From contig NZ_JAMPKJ010000010.1 of NCBI RefSeq assembly GCF_039962115.1, positions 1 to 64,000 on the forward strand: 64,000 nucleotides of DNA, read 5' to 3'. Within the stretch, counting starts at the first letter, position 1. Every line of letters begins with the position of its first letter. The notes beneath the pieces are model-generated. The model worked only from the letters and a program-made list of their open reading frames with translations. It did not search any database and had not been told where the DNA came from. The DNA is from Funiculus sociatus GB2-C1 (GTDB lineage: Bacteria; Cyanobacteriota; Cyanobacteriia; Cyanobacteriales; FACHB-T130). This document shows, one piece after another, positions 53,244 through 61,696 of this stretch. The position numbers and the translations under genes are program-made.

Positions 53244-53702
53244 ATGTCAGATTGGTTAGAGCATAGTGTGCAGGTAGAAGTTCCAATTCCTATTGATGAG
53301 GTGTGGAATCTTTGGTCTGATTTGGAACAAATGCCGCGTTGGATGAAGTGGATTGATTCTGTTAAGGTTTTGGAAGAAGATCCAACTCTATCTCGCTGGA
53401 AACTAGCGACTGGTGGTTTAGAATTCAGCTGGTTAGCCCGGATTGTTAAAATGGAACCAAATCAGATTATTCAGTGGGAATCTGTTGATGGTTTGCCTAA
53501 TCGGGGTGCAATTCGCTTTTACGATCGCAAGGATAGTAGTATCGTTAAACTGACCGTGGCTTACGGTATTCCTGGCTGGCTAGGCAAGCTGGTGGATAAT
53601 CTATTTCTAGGGCGGGCTGTTGAATCAACGATCCAAGCTGATTTGGATCGTTTTCGAGAATACGCTATTCAATCTCAAGCTAAATCCTCATCAGGAAATT
53701 GA
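53244..53702 (+). CDS. SRPBCC (polyketide cyclase-like) family protein
   Basis: 152 residues, START-like hydrophobic-pocket fold: VQVEVPIPIDEVWNLWSDLEQMPRWMKWIDSVKVLEED is typical. It follows zds by 36 bases, suggesting a carotenoid- or lipid-related binding role; this is inference from context. ATG 53244. Confidence 0.88.
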   Translation: MSDWLEHSVQVEVPIPIDEVWNLWSDLEQMPRWMKWIDSVKVLEEDPTLSRWKLATGGLEFSWLARIVKMEPNQIIQWESVDGLPNRGAIRFYDRKDSSIVKLTVAYGIPGWLGKLVDNLFLGRAVESTIQADLDRFREYAIQSQAKSSSGN

Positions 53703-53761
53703 GTAAGCTGGCTTCGGAGAACGAAAACCAGCCTTAGGAACTCTTAACCGAGTATTGATAG

Positions 53762-55414
53762 TTAACGAACTGGTACGAAGCTGATACCTACAAGTATCAA
53801 ACCCCCAACCAAACACACCAGATAGACGCTTAATAAAGACAGTCGGCTTCCCCAGTTAGAATGGGATTCCCGACAGCGTTGGGCGATATCTTTTACCATT
53901 TTGTATTTTTGAGCAAAAGGTAGGGAACCGTAACCAGACTTCTTAAGGGTGCGAAAAATAGCCAGTAGTACACTATCAGAATCGTCAGTTGATTGTGGTA
54001 TTTCTCGCCGCAATTTCCTCAAGATTTTGGCGCTGCGGAAACTAGCAGGAATTGTGAAGGCAATTAGCAATCCCAGGAAAATAAAAATCGCACTCGCCGA
54101 ACCCAAACTCACGCCTACAAAAACCAGAAGACCAACTGCGAAAAGTTTGAAGAAAACATCTGTGTAAGGGTGGCGGGAAAATATTAGTAAATCTAATATA
54201 CGTCCGCCATCCAGCGGCAATATAGGCAGTAAATTGAAGTAATTAATGACCATCAGCAAGCCGATAGCCTCGTGCAACCCTAAAGAGCGTTGGAGAGAAT
54301 CGGGAATTGCCAAAGCGATCGCACTCCCTAAGATTATCCCCGGAACCGGCCCTGCCAACAACACCATCACTTTTTCTTGCACCGTAGCATTATCTTTGCG
54401 TCCGGTAGCAGCAGCACCGAATAAGGGTAAGAAGAAAATCGAGGTGTCTTTATAACCAAAGGCTTTCATCGCCAAAAAGTGACCCATTTCGTGGAGAAAT
54501 AGCACAGCGCTCAGGATAAGCAGTGTCTGCAAGTCGAAAAACGGTATAAAGGAAACAGCAAACACTGCCAAACTACCAAGCAACAACCAGGACTTTATCC
54601 CCTTTCTGGCGCGTCCCCGTTCTATGCGTTCCATCCGACGAAATCCCTCAACTTCGACCTCTTCAGGAATTTGTACGGTGACAGAGGGATTTGTTTTTGC
54701 CTTGGAAGTCCACTTTTTGAGAAGATTAGTATACTTGTTGCTTTCCCGTCCCATTTTGACGGCTGCTTTGAAAGCTGCAAGCCCTTTGAGTTCAAATAGC
54801 TGTGTGTTTTTGATTGGTGACAATTCGCCTAATTTTACCAGACTGTCGAGGTAGGCGGCATGATGCGATCGCAATGTCTCTATAAATTTCTCTGGAGACA
54901 TTTCTTGGGGCGTTTCCGTCAATTCCAGCTTGGTTTTATGAACTTGCCACTGCTGTTGTGTTTCCACAACATACGGATCTTGAAGAATTGTATTCGGTAT
55001 CGTTCCAATAACGCCGAAAGCCTGCCCGTTCATTGTTTGTAGCAGGACATTATCTTCCAAAAAGGTAAAAAAATTAATAGTAAAAAGCTTAACCGATTCA
55101 GGTAGACTACGAATATCTACACTGGCAAATGTCTTAAACTCCTCGTTATATAGCAGCATTTCCCAAGTCTTCGAGGCATCCAGATACGTCATCTGAGCGA
55201 CATTCAAATAGCAACAGAACTTAAACTCTAATTGTTCAAGTTCTAGCAAGGGAATCTCAAATAAATCTCTAATATAGACGGGTATCTGGTCTTCATCTGT
55301 AAAATCGTAGTTGATGTACTGTAAAGTCAAACCTAAAAGGCGCTGAAAAATAATCAAATAGCGTCCTATTATCAGCAAACAATAGATTGCTAAACCGTAA
55401 AGTAAATATTCCAT
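53762..55414 (-). CDS. Site-2 protease-like membrane zinc protease
   Basis: About 550 residues from ATG 55414 (an open frame to 55459 overlaps the ferredoxin gene). Zinc motif HEMGH and NLLPILPLDGGR (NxxPxxxLDG) are the two M50 signatures, both in membrane helices. The first 280 residues are soluble, without recognised domain. Intramembrane cleavage of signalling or anti-sigma proteins is typical of the family. No obvious substrate is adjacent. Confidence 0.92.
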   Translation of the reverse strand: MEYLLYGLAIYCLLIIGRYLIIFQRLLGLTLQYINYDFTDEDQIPVYIRDLFEIPLLELEQLEFKFCCYLNVAQMTYLDASKTWEMLLYNEEFKTFASVDIRSLPESVKLFTINFFTFLEDNVLLQTMNGQAFGVIGTIPNTILQDPYVVETQQQWQVHKTKLELTETPQEMSPEKFIETLRSHHAAYLDSLVKLGELSPIKNTQLFELKGLAAFKAAVKMGRESNKYTNLLKKWTSKAKTNPSVTVQIPEEVEVEGFRRMERIERGRARKGIKSWLLLGSLAVFAVSFIPFFDLQTLLILSAVLFLHEMGHFLAMKAFGYKDTSIFFLPLFGAAATGRKDNATVQEKVMVLLAGPVPGIILGSAIALAIPDSLQRSLGLHEAIGLLMVINYFNLLPILPLDGGRILDLLIFSRHPYTDVFFKLFAVGLLVFVGVSLGSASAIFIFLGLLIAFTIPASFRSAKILRKLRREIPQSTDDSDSVLLAIFRTLKKSGYGSLPFAQKYKMVKDIAQRCRESHSNWGSRLSLLSVYLVCLVGGLILVGISFVPVR

Positions 55415-55442
55415 CTTTTTCCCCAACCTTGTGTCCGGTTTG

Positions 55443-55682
55443 CTACCAGGCGGGATCAACGTAGAGATTGATAGTTAACTGCTCGCTCCCTGCTGGGACT
55501 GCCGTAATACAAGCACAGATGGTATCTTTGCCCTCGACCTCCACTTCGCAGGCGTGACACGAACCCATTAGGCAGCCAGTGGGAATGAACACCCCAGCCC
55601 GCTCTGCTACCTGTAATAACGGTTCTCCTGCCTTAGCGTCAACCGTAACATCATCAGGTAAAAAATGTATGCGGATAGTCAT
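55443..55682 (-). CDS. 2Fe-2S ferredoxin-like protein
   Basis: 79 residues from ATG 55682; an open frame to 55721 runs into spacer repeats. Cluster cysteines C37, C42, C45 (TGCLMGSCHACEV, Cx4Cx2C) and one of C57/C59. The fold is of the plant-type or adrenodoxin-like ferredoxin. It lies between cobQ and the site-2 protease gene, same strand. Confidence 0.92.
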   Translation of the reverse strand: MTIRIHFLPDDVTVDAKAGEPLLQVAERAGVFIPTGCLMGSCHACEVEVEGKDTICACITAVPAGSEQLTINLYVDPAW

Positions 55683-55688
55683 ACTCGC

Positions 55689-55708
55689 TAATTGAAGGAT
55701 TGCTAATT
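55689..55708. repeat. 20-base word shared with 26114-26133
   Basis: Identical TAATTGAAGGATTGCTAATT six bases upstream of the ferredoxin start. The surrounding spacer is full of GCTAATAGCTAATAACTAAT-like words. Confidence 0.6.
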
Positions 55709-55752
55709 GTTGAAAAGCCATTAGCTAATAGCTAATAACTAATAAGTTAGGC

Positions 55753-57255
55753 CTACAAAAATAGGTTTAAATCCAGGTGCGCCATAATCGCATCTGCCAG
55801 CAAGTCCAAAACTGCTTCTCGCTGTTCGCGGTAGTTAGCAACTCCTGTGGCAAGAGACGGAAGTCCCCGCTGCTGCCGCAAGTTATTTAACCAGGAGCGT
55901 CGCCAAGGGCCGTTATCAAAAATACCGTGCAGATAAGTTCCGATAACTGATTGATTTGCATCGACAATTCCCAAATTAGGATCGTCAAATAACGGTTTGC
56001 AGGAGGAGTGTTTTTGTGCGTATGCAGAGGCTGGGTTTATTTCTTCCGATTCCAGCAGCCGCGTGCGTCCCTGATGGATTTCGTAACCTGTAACTGGTAA
56101 ACCAGACTGAGGATAGTTAGAAGTTACAAGTCGCTGGCGGGCGATTTTCTGGGCCGTGAGGACGGTTTTTACAGGTAACAATTCCAGACCTTTAAAGCGT
56201 CCCGTTTCTCCTTCAACTCCTTCTGGATCGGCGAGGAATTTCCCTAGCATCTGGAAACCACCACAGATTCCCAGAATAGTGCCACCTGCTGCTGCATAAT
56301 TTTGAATTGCCTGTGCCATGCCAGTTTTTTGCAGAACCAGCAAGTCAGCGATGGTAGTTTTGGAACCGGGAATAATTACGGCATCCGGATGTCCCAAGGT
56401 ATCTTTGGGGCTAAGGTATTTTACCGTGACGCTGGGTTCGGCTTCTAGGGGGTCGAAGTCGGTGAAGTTAGAAATTCGGGGAAGGCGGATAACGGCAATA
56501 GTCAGATCGCTCTGATTCTTGGTGGTGCGACGGTCGAATAAGCCTAAAGAATCTTCAGCGGGGAAGGCATTGTCTATCCAGGGAATCACACCAACAACGG
56601 GAATGCCAGTGCGTTTTTCCAGCCAGGTGATGCCGGAGTCTAGAAGCGATCGCTGTCCGCGAAATTTATTTATGACAACACCTTTAATTAGCGCCCGTTC
56701 CTCTGGTTCTAGCAACTCCAGAGTCCCCACCACATGGGCAAAAGCGCCGCCCCGGTCGATATCCACCACCAGCATAGTTGCGGCGTTTAAATGCTTTGCT
56801 ACCCGCATATTAGCCATGTCGCGGTGCTTGAGGTTAATTTCTGCGGGGCTACCTGCTCCCTCGCACACCAGCAGATCGAATTCTTCCGAGAGACGTTGCA
56901 GGGATTCTTCAACTGCTTGCCAGCCGATGTCAAAATACTGCTCGTAGTATTCTGCGGCACCAGCTACCCCGACGGCTTTACCCTTGATAATAACCTGCGA
57001 AGTCATGTCCCCTTGGGGCTTGAGTAAAATCGGGTTCATCTCTACCCAAGGTGTCACCCCAGATGCCCAAGCTTGCACTGCCTGAGCATAACCAATTTCT
57101 CCTCCGGTGGGTGTCACGTAGGAATTGAGCGCCATATTCTGCGCTTTAAAGGGAGCAACCCGCCAACCGCGCCGCGACAGAATGCGGCACAGGGAGGCAG
57201 TTATTAGTGATTTTCCTGCGTGGGAAGTTGTCCCCACAACCATAATGGCTTTCAT
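55753..57255 (-). CDS. cobQ: Cobyric acid synthase
   Basis: About 500 residues. Amidates side chains b, d, e and g of adenosylcobyrinic acid diamide using glutamine and ATP. MVVGTTSHAGKSLI is the P-loop-like DTB-type motif, and the C-terminal amidotransferase domain has GICGGFQMLG with the nucleophilic Cys and YLHGIFDN. I chose ATG 57255; ATG 57267 runs into a tandem repeat. Confidence 0.95.
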   Translation of the reverse strand: MKAIMVVGTTSHAGKSLITASLCRILSRRGWRVAPFKAQNMALNSYVTPTGGEIGYAQAVQAWASGVTPWVEMNPILLKPQGDMTSQVIIKGKAVGVAGAAEYYEQYFDIGWQAVEESLQRLSEEFDLLVCEGAGSPAEINLKHRDMANMRVAKHLNAATMLVVDIDRGGAFAHVVGTLELLEPEERALIKGVVINKFRGQRSLLDSGITWLEKRTGIPVVGVIPWIDNAFPAEDSLGLFDRRTTKNQSDLTIAVIRLPRISNFTDFDPLEAEPSVTVKYLSPKDTLGHPDAVIIPGSKTTIADLLVLQKTGMAQAIQNYAAAGGTILGICGGFQMLGKFLADPEGVEGETGRFKGLELLPVKTVLTAQKIARQRLVTSNYPQSGLPVTGYEIHQGRTRLLESEEINPASAYAQKHSSCKPLFDDPNLGIVDANQSVIGTYLHGIFDNGPWRRSWLNNLRQQRGLPSLATGVANYREQREAVLDLLADAIMAHLDLNLFL

Positions 57256-57257
57256 AC

Positions 57258-57320
57258 GAGTTATCAATTAGGAGTTACGAGTTATCAATTAGGAGTTACG
57301 AGTTATCAGTTAGGAGCCAG
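57258..57320. repeat. Three tandem 21-bp repeats
   Basis: GAGTTATCAATTAGGAGTTA plus one base, in three tandem copies (the third with four changes), just upstream of cobQ. Confidence 0.85.
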
Positions 57321-57349
57321 GAGTCATTAGAAAACTGGCAACTGACAAT

Positions 57350-57754
57350 TCAAAACAGTCGAAACCAACGATTTAACGCATTATAGAAGCGATCGCTTAA
57401 AGACGGAGCAGGCACTACGCCTCCCTGTTTCTCCCATTGTTCTACCAGTTGGCGTCCCAACGGTGTGAGGCGGAAGCTATCGGTGATGCCTTGTCCATCC
57501 ACTTCTCGTCGCAGAATGCCCACCTGGATCAGCCACGATAGATAATTTTCGGCGGCTAACTCGCGCAATGGCTTGCGGGTGTATTGGCGCTGCACACCTG
57601 AAGAAACGATTGCTCCCAAAGGAACGCTTGTAGAACGCATCGCCGCAAACAAAGGCAGCAGGAAGGGAGAACAACGCATCGCCCGTTCGGCCCTTTTTAT
57701 ACTTTGAGGGGAATATTGAATTACGGGGGAGCTTTTCGCTGCAACAGAGTTCAT
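57350..57754 (-). CDS. Small conserved cyanobacterial protein (Npun_F0494-like)
   Basis: About 134 residues from ATG 57754. RAERAMRCSPFLLPLFAAMRSTSVPLGAI and EVDGQGITDSFRLTPLGRQLVEQW resemble a family that I recall as Npun_F0494. The C-terminal half looks like a winged helix (LTPLGRQLVEQW). It lies upstream of cobQ on the same strand. Function unknown. Confidence 0.75.
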   Translation of the reverse strand: MNSVAAKSSPVIQYSPQSIKRAERAMRCSPFLLPLFAAMRSTSVPLGAIVSSGVQRQYTRKPLRELAAENYLSWLIQVGILRREVDGQGITDSFRLTPLGRQLVEQWEKQGGVVPAPSLSDRFYNALNRWFRLF

Positions 57755-57967
57755 AGTCAATACCAGTAAACAGCAGGAAATTTAAAGTAGCGATCGCTGC
57801 CAATGCCCTTTTTACATTGACTTATTTTTGCAGTCTGCGGAGAGTGGTTTTTTCTTGTAGCCTGAGACTTACTGCCGTCAACTACCTTAACCTAACCCAA
57901 GCGCGATCGTAAAATATTGTAAAATCTTATGGCTTAAACGATCGTAACCCAGAAGGAAACAGAATCT

Positions 57968-58408
57968 ATGGCTTTAGCAGTTGATACGATGGCACCTGCC
58001 TTCACAGCCAAAGACACCAACGGTAACACCGTTTCGCTATCTGATTTTTCGGGGAAAACGGTAATTCTGTATTTTTATCCTAAAGACGATACTCCAGGCT
58101 GCACCAAACAAGCTTGCAGTTTTCGGGATGCCTATACAGACTATCAGGGAAAAAATATTGTAGTGCTGGGTGTCAGCAAAGATGATGAGAACTCGCACCA
58201 GAAATTCACTGAGAAATTCAATCTGCCTTTTCCCCTACTAGCAGATGTCGATGGCAGCATTATCAAAGCTTATGACGTTGAAGGTAGCAGTGGTTATGCC
58301 CAGCGCGTAACCTATGTTATTGATGGTGGCGGCAAGATTATTCATGTCGATTCCAGCGTTAATACTGCTTCTCACGCGAGTGATATTTTAGCGGCACTTG
58401 CTTCTTAA
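57968..58408 (+). CDS. bcp: Peroxiredoxin Q / bacterioferritin comigratory protein
   Basis: 146 residues. Thiol peroxidase that reduces hydrogen and organic peroxides with thioredoxin. The peroxidatic Cys45 and resolving Cys50 are in DDTPGCTKQAC, the atypical 2-Cys PrxQ pattern. The rest has VVLGVSKDDENSHQKFTEKFNLPFPLLADVDG. ATG 57968 is preceded by AAGGAAAC. Confidence 0.95.
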   Translation: MALAVDTMAPAFTAKDTNGNTVSLSDFSGKTVILYFYPKDDTPGCTKQACSFRDAYTDYQGKNIVVLGVSKDDENSHQKFTEKFNLPFPLLADVDGSIIKAYDVEGSSGYAQRVTYVIDGGGKIIHVDSSVNTASHASDILAALAS

Positions 58409-58438
58409 GCTGAGTGCAAGGTAAGCTAACCAAATAAT

Positions 58439-58469
58439 AAAAGAGGGGCATAATAAATACCCCTCTTTT
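58439..58469 (+). terminator. Terminator of the peroxiredoxin gene
   Basis: AAAAGAGGGG / CCCCTCTTTTT stem with an AT-rich loop, 30 bases past the stop, followed by T-rich sequence. Confidence 0.85.
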
Positions 58470-58557
58470 TATTCCCAGTTGTAAATGGGTTTTAGAAACG
58501 AAACCCAGCACCCAAAAGTATTTGTTGGGTCTCGTTCCTAGGCAGTTTGCTAAAAGA

Positions 58558-58941
58558 TTAATTCTGTGCTGGTGTATTTGTAACTGGGTTTGTCTGATTG
58601 TTCGGAGAAGCTTGATTTTGATTGCGAAGCCGCTCTAATTGTAAACGCCTAAACTCATCGGCGGCAGTATTTATGTTTTGACGCTGTTCAATAGAATACT
58701 CATTCAAATCGCGAGGATTGCCCAGCGTGGCTCGATGAATTAAGTCTAAAACACCGAAAGAACTTCCATTGTCACTTCGAGAAAACGGATCTGTATTTTG
58801 CTCGTTTTGGAAGGTATCTGAAGGTTTCACTTCTCCTGGTGGAGTTAGGGTTGATTGAGCTAATGTTGCTTGAGGCAGCAGGCAAGAGAGGGCTCCCATG
58901 CCAGCAAGGACACCGAAAACCAGCTGGGTTTTTATCTTCAT
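58558..58941 (-). CDS. Small exported protein, unknown
   Basis: 127 residues with a signal peptide (about 1-28, LVFGVLAGMGALSCLLPQATLAQ). The mature part is Gln/Asn-rich with a helix (NINTAADEFRRLQLERLRNQNQ). No known domain. ATG 58941. It is followed on the same strand by nothing obviously related. Confidence 0.72.
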   Translation of the reverse strand: MKIKTQLVFGVLAGMGALSCLLPQATLAQSTLTPPGEVKPSDTFQNEQNTDPFSRSDNGSSFGVLDLIHRATLGNPRDLNEYSIEQRQNINTAADEFRRLQLERLRNQNQASPNNQTNPVTNTPAQN

Positions 58942-58979
58942 GGCAATTTGGGGTATAACACGCTACTCATGATTGTACG

Positions 58980-59867
58980 TTAAGCAAAGCGGCGACGCAG
59001 CAGGGGTTGAATTGCTAGTAATACTAAAGCATCGAAACCGATAAGCACTAGCAGAGCTGTCCCAAAAGTTACAGTTCCCCACGGAGCCTGCATTACCACA
59101 CTACCGAGTCCCCAGTCGCTATTAAGATATAGGTAGCGAATTGACTCAATGGCGTAGCTGAGGGGGTTGAGGGTAGCAACTACCTGTAACCATTTGGGCA
59201 TGAAGGACAAGGGAGCGAGGGCAGTGCTGGCAAATAGTAGCGGCAAGTTAGTAACAAAAATTACCGCAATTAGCTCGACGTGACCGGGTAAAGCAAAAGT
59301 CAAACCAAGGCTTAAAGCAGTTACGCCGACAACGAGGAGGAAGACAATTAGAGCGATCGCGCTCAACCCCAGTATATTTGGCAACCCTGCACCAAGCAAA
59401 GCACTAGCTGTAACAATTACAGCCGTTTGGATAAAGCTCAAAGCGATGATGTAAATAGCACTGGCTGCAACAATCGAGAATCGGGAAGCTAGAGGAGCCA
59501 CCAACAAACGGTTAAGAAACCCGAATTCCCGGTCAAACATTACTGGCAAACCAGCATTCAACGCTCCCGCAAAGGCTGTAAAAACAATTACTCCAGCACC
59601 GAGAAATTGTCCGTAGCTGAGACTATTGCCAAACAAGCCTTGAGGCGCATTTTGAAACAGCGCCCCGAACAAAACCAACCACATCAGCGGTTGAATTATC
59701 CCAGCAATTAGAGTAGAAGGACGGCGTTGCAACTGTATAAACAAACGCTTTGTTAAAGCCAGAGTTTCTTGAATAAAATCGCCAAGTAAACTAGATGCAA
59801 CTGGTTGACTAGCAGCTTGTGGCTGCAAACGAATGTCAGGTTTTGGAGGTGTTAACGTACTACTCAT
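58980..59867 (-). CDS. ABC-2 type exporter permease (DrrB-like)
   Basis: 295 residues with about six membrane helices and the C-terminal ABC2-type membrane motif (VIFVTNLPLLFASTALAPLSFMPKWLQVVATLNPLSYAIESIRYLY). Works with the ATPase encoded 109 bases upstream on the same strand. The substrate is not evident; DrrAB-type systems move lipids, polysaccharides or drugs. Confidence 0.92.
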   Translation of the reverse strand: MSSTLTPPKPDIRLQPQAASQPVASSLLGDFIQETLALTKRLFIQLQRRPSTLIAGIIQPLMWLVLFGALFQNAPQGLFGNSLSYGQFLGAGVIVFTAFAGALNAGLPVMFDREFGFLNRLLVAPLASRFSIVAASAIYIIALSFIQTAVIVTASALLGAGLPNILGLSAIALIVFLLVVGVTALSLGLTFALPGHVELIAVIFVTNLPLLFASTALAPLSFMPKWLQVVATLNPLSYAIESIRYLYLNSDWGLGSVVMQAPWGTVTFGTALLVLIGFDALVLLAIQPLLRRRFA

Positions 59868-59976
59868 CTGAATCTCCCTATGATAATTGTCGGGAGGCTG
59901 AGCCTCCCAAACCTCTTTCCTGGGCTGCGACCGGGGAACGAGATATCAAAGCTATGCCTTGATGTAAAATCTAAAC

Positions 59977-60996
59977 CTATCGCATATTTTGTTTCTTCTC
60001 AGCCTTGGGATCGCGGCTAGCAGATGCTGCAAGTTCAGCATCCATCAAAGTTTTACCCGTAGCAGCCAGGTAAACATCATCTAAACTAGGTCTAGCTTGG
60101 GCAATGCCAAAAGTTGGTAAGCCTGCTGATTGTAATGATTGCTGAATCGTTATCAAAGCGTCACTTTGCGGCTTCACCACTAAATTTAGAGAGTTACCTT
60201 GAGCGCCATTGATAATCACTTCTTGGACAAAAGGTAAAGATATTAGCATATCTTTGGCTTTTTGGGCTTCCTCAATCGGGGAAAACTCGCGGATGCGGAG
60301 AGTAATGCGATCGCCTCCTACTTTATCCTTTAACTCAGACGGCGTTCCAGAGGCAATTACCACACCTTTGTCAATAATCGCCACCCGATCCGCCAGCGCG
60401 TCAATTTCCTCTAAATAATGGCTGGTAATTAACACAGATGTACCACTCGCCCGCAGTTGGCGTAAAAAGTCCCAAACCACCACACGGCTTTCTATATCCA
60501 ATCCCACCGTCGGTTCATCTAAAACCAAGACATCCGGCTGATGCAACAACCCAGCTGCCAAATCTAGCCGCTTGCGTAAACCGCCAGAATAAGTACCAGT
60601 CTTTTTATCGGCGTATTCATGCAATCCCAGTAAACCCAGCACCGCTTCAATTCTCTGTTTCGCGACTGCACCGGGGAGGTGGTAAAGTGCAGCGGACAGT
60701 TGCAGCATTTCCCGCCCAGTTAGCACCTTATCCAGCGCAACTTCCTGAGCCACATAACCTAGTCTAGCCCTTGCCGCTCTAGGATTATCGATAACTGAGA
60801 TGCCAGATACCTCAACTTTGCCAGCATCAGGCTTGGTCAAGGTACACAAGACACGCAGAGTCGTAGTTTTCCCAGCCCCATTTGGCCCTAGAAGACCAAA
60901 AATTTCACCAGGTTCGACCTGAAAAGAAACGTTTTTAACGGCTTCTACTGAACCGTAGCGTTTGGCGAGCTTTTCGATTAAAACAGCGGGAGCCAT
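59977..60996 (-). CDS. ABC transporter ATP-binding protein (DrrA family)
   Basis: 339 residues. Walker A LLGPNGAGKTT (residues 35-45), signature YSGGLRKRLDLA and Walker B VLVLDEPTVGLD are all intact. The C-terminal 90 residues (LRIREFSPIEEAQKAKDML..., GIAQARPSLDDVYLAATGKTL) are the DrrA-type regulatory extension. It is co-transcribed with the permease. Confidence 0.95.
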   Translation of the reverse strand: MAPAVLIEKLAKRYGSVEAVKNVSFQVEPGEIFGLLGPNGAGKTTTLRVLCTLTKPDAGKVEVSGISVIDNPRAARARLGYVAQEVALDKVLTGREMLQLSAALYHLPGAVAKQRIEAVLGLLGLHEYADKKTGTYSGGLRKRLDLAAGLLHQPDVLVLDEPTVGLDIESRVVVWDFLRQLRASGTSVLITSHYLEEIDALADRVAIIDKGVVIASGTPSELKDKVGGDRITLRIREFSPIEEAQKAKDMLISLPFVQEVIINGAQGNSLNLVVKPQSDALITIQQSLQSAGLPTFGIAQARPSLDDVYLAATGKTLMDAELAASASRDPKAEKKQNMR

Positions 60997-61062
60997 AGAT
61001 GTCCCAATTTTACAAATCTAAACAATCTTTATTTCTATTCTAACGGGCGAAGGATGCAGAGA

Positions 61063-61629
61063 TTAAGCCAATAGTTCATTAATGGCGACACTAAAGCCTG
61101 GTAGAACCTTTTGCGTACTAGCCACCTCACCCGCAGCAAACCACAACCGCTGCTGGTGAGTTATCACAAATATGTAACCATTCTCAGGGAACACCAGCCA
61201 AACTTCGTCGCAACCAGACTGGAGATATTCCCTAGCTTTAGCAAACAAATCAAGAGCTAAATCAGTCGGTGAAACTATTTCAGCAACTAGCGGGAAACTC
61301 TGCGGCAAAACGTCAGTATTGCCTAACTGATCTACCAGTTCCGGTGTGAGATAAGCTACATCAGGACGACGACCCTGCTTGTGGGTGCGACATGGCACGT
61401 CGGTATAGACTTTTCCGCGTCCACTGGAAATTGCGTAACTTTTCCAATAAAAAGCTAAATTAGCCTGAATTTCACTATGTTCTAGCGTCATCCCATTTTT
61501 CTCGACGAGTTGACCATCCACCCATTCCATACCATCAGGCGGATTTCGCATAAAATCTTCCAGAGAGAAAACCCCAGTTTCATCTTCCAAAGAGACAACA
61601 GAGGTTGTAGTTAAAATTGCATTCACCAT
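61063..61629 (-). CDS. Uma2 family endonuclease
   Basis: 188 residues. Family blocks: FSLEDFMRNPPDGMEWVDGQLVEKNGMTLEHSEIQANLAFYW, RRPDVAYLTPE and LVAEIVSPTDLALDLFAKAREYLQSGCDEVWLV, with conserved Asp and ExxS positions of the PD-(D/E)XK-like core. It is shorter in the middle than the 34939 member and not closely similar. ATG 61629. Confidence 0.88.
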   Translation of the reverse strand: MVNAILTTTSVVSLEDETGVFSLEDFMRNPPDGMEWVDGQLVEKNGMTLEHSEIQANLAFYWKSYAISSGRGKVYTDVPCRTHKQGRRPDVAYLTPELVDQLGNTDVLPQSFPLVAEIVSPTDLALDLFAKAREYLQSGCDEVWLVFPENGYIFVITHQQRLWFAAGEVASTQKVLPGFSVAINELLA

Positions 61630-61696
61630 AACAACCTATCCCAATCGCAACACTCATTGAAATTATCTCTTTCCTGTGCGCCTGAAGCGGTTCGGA

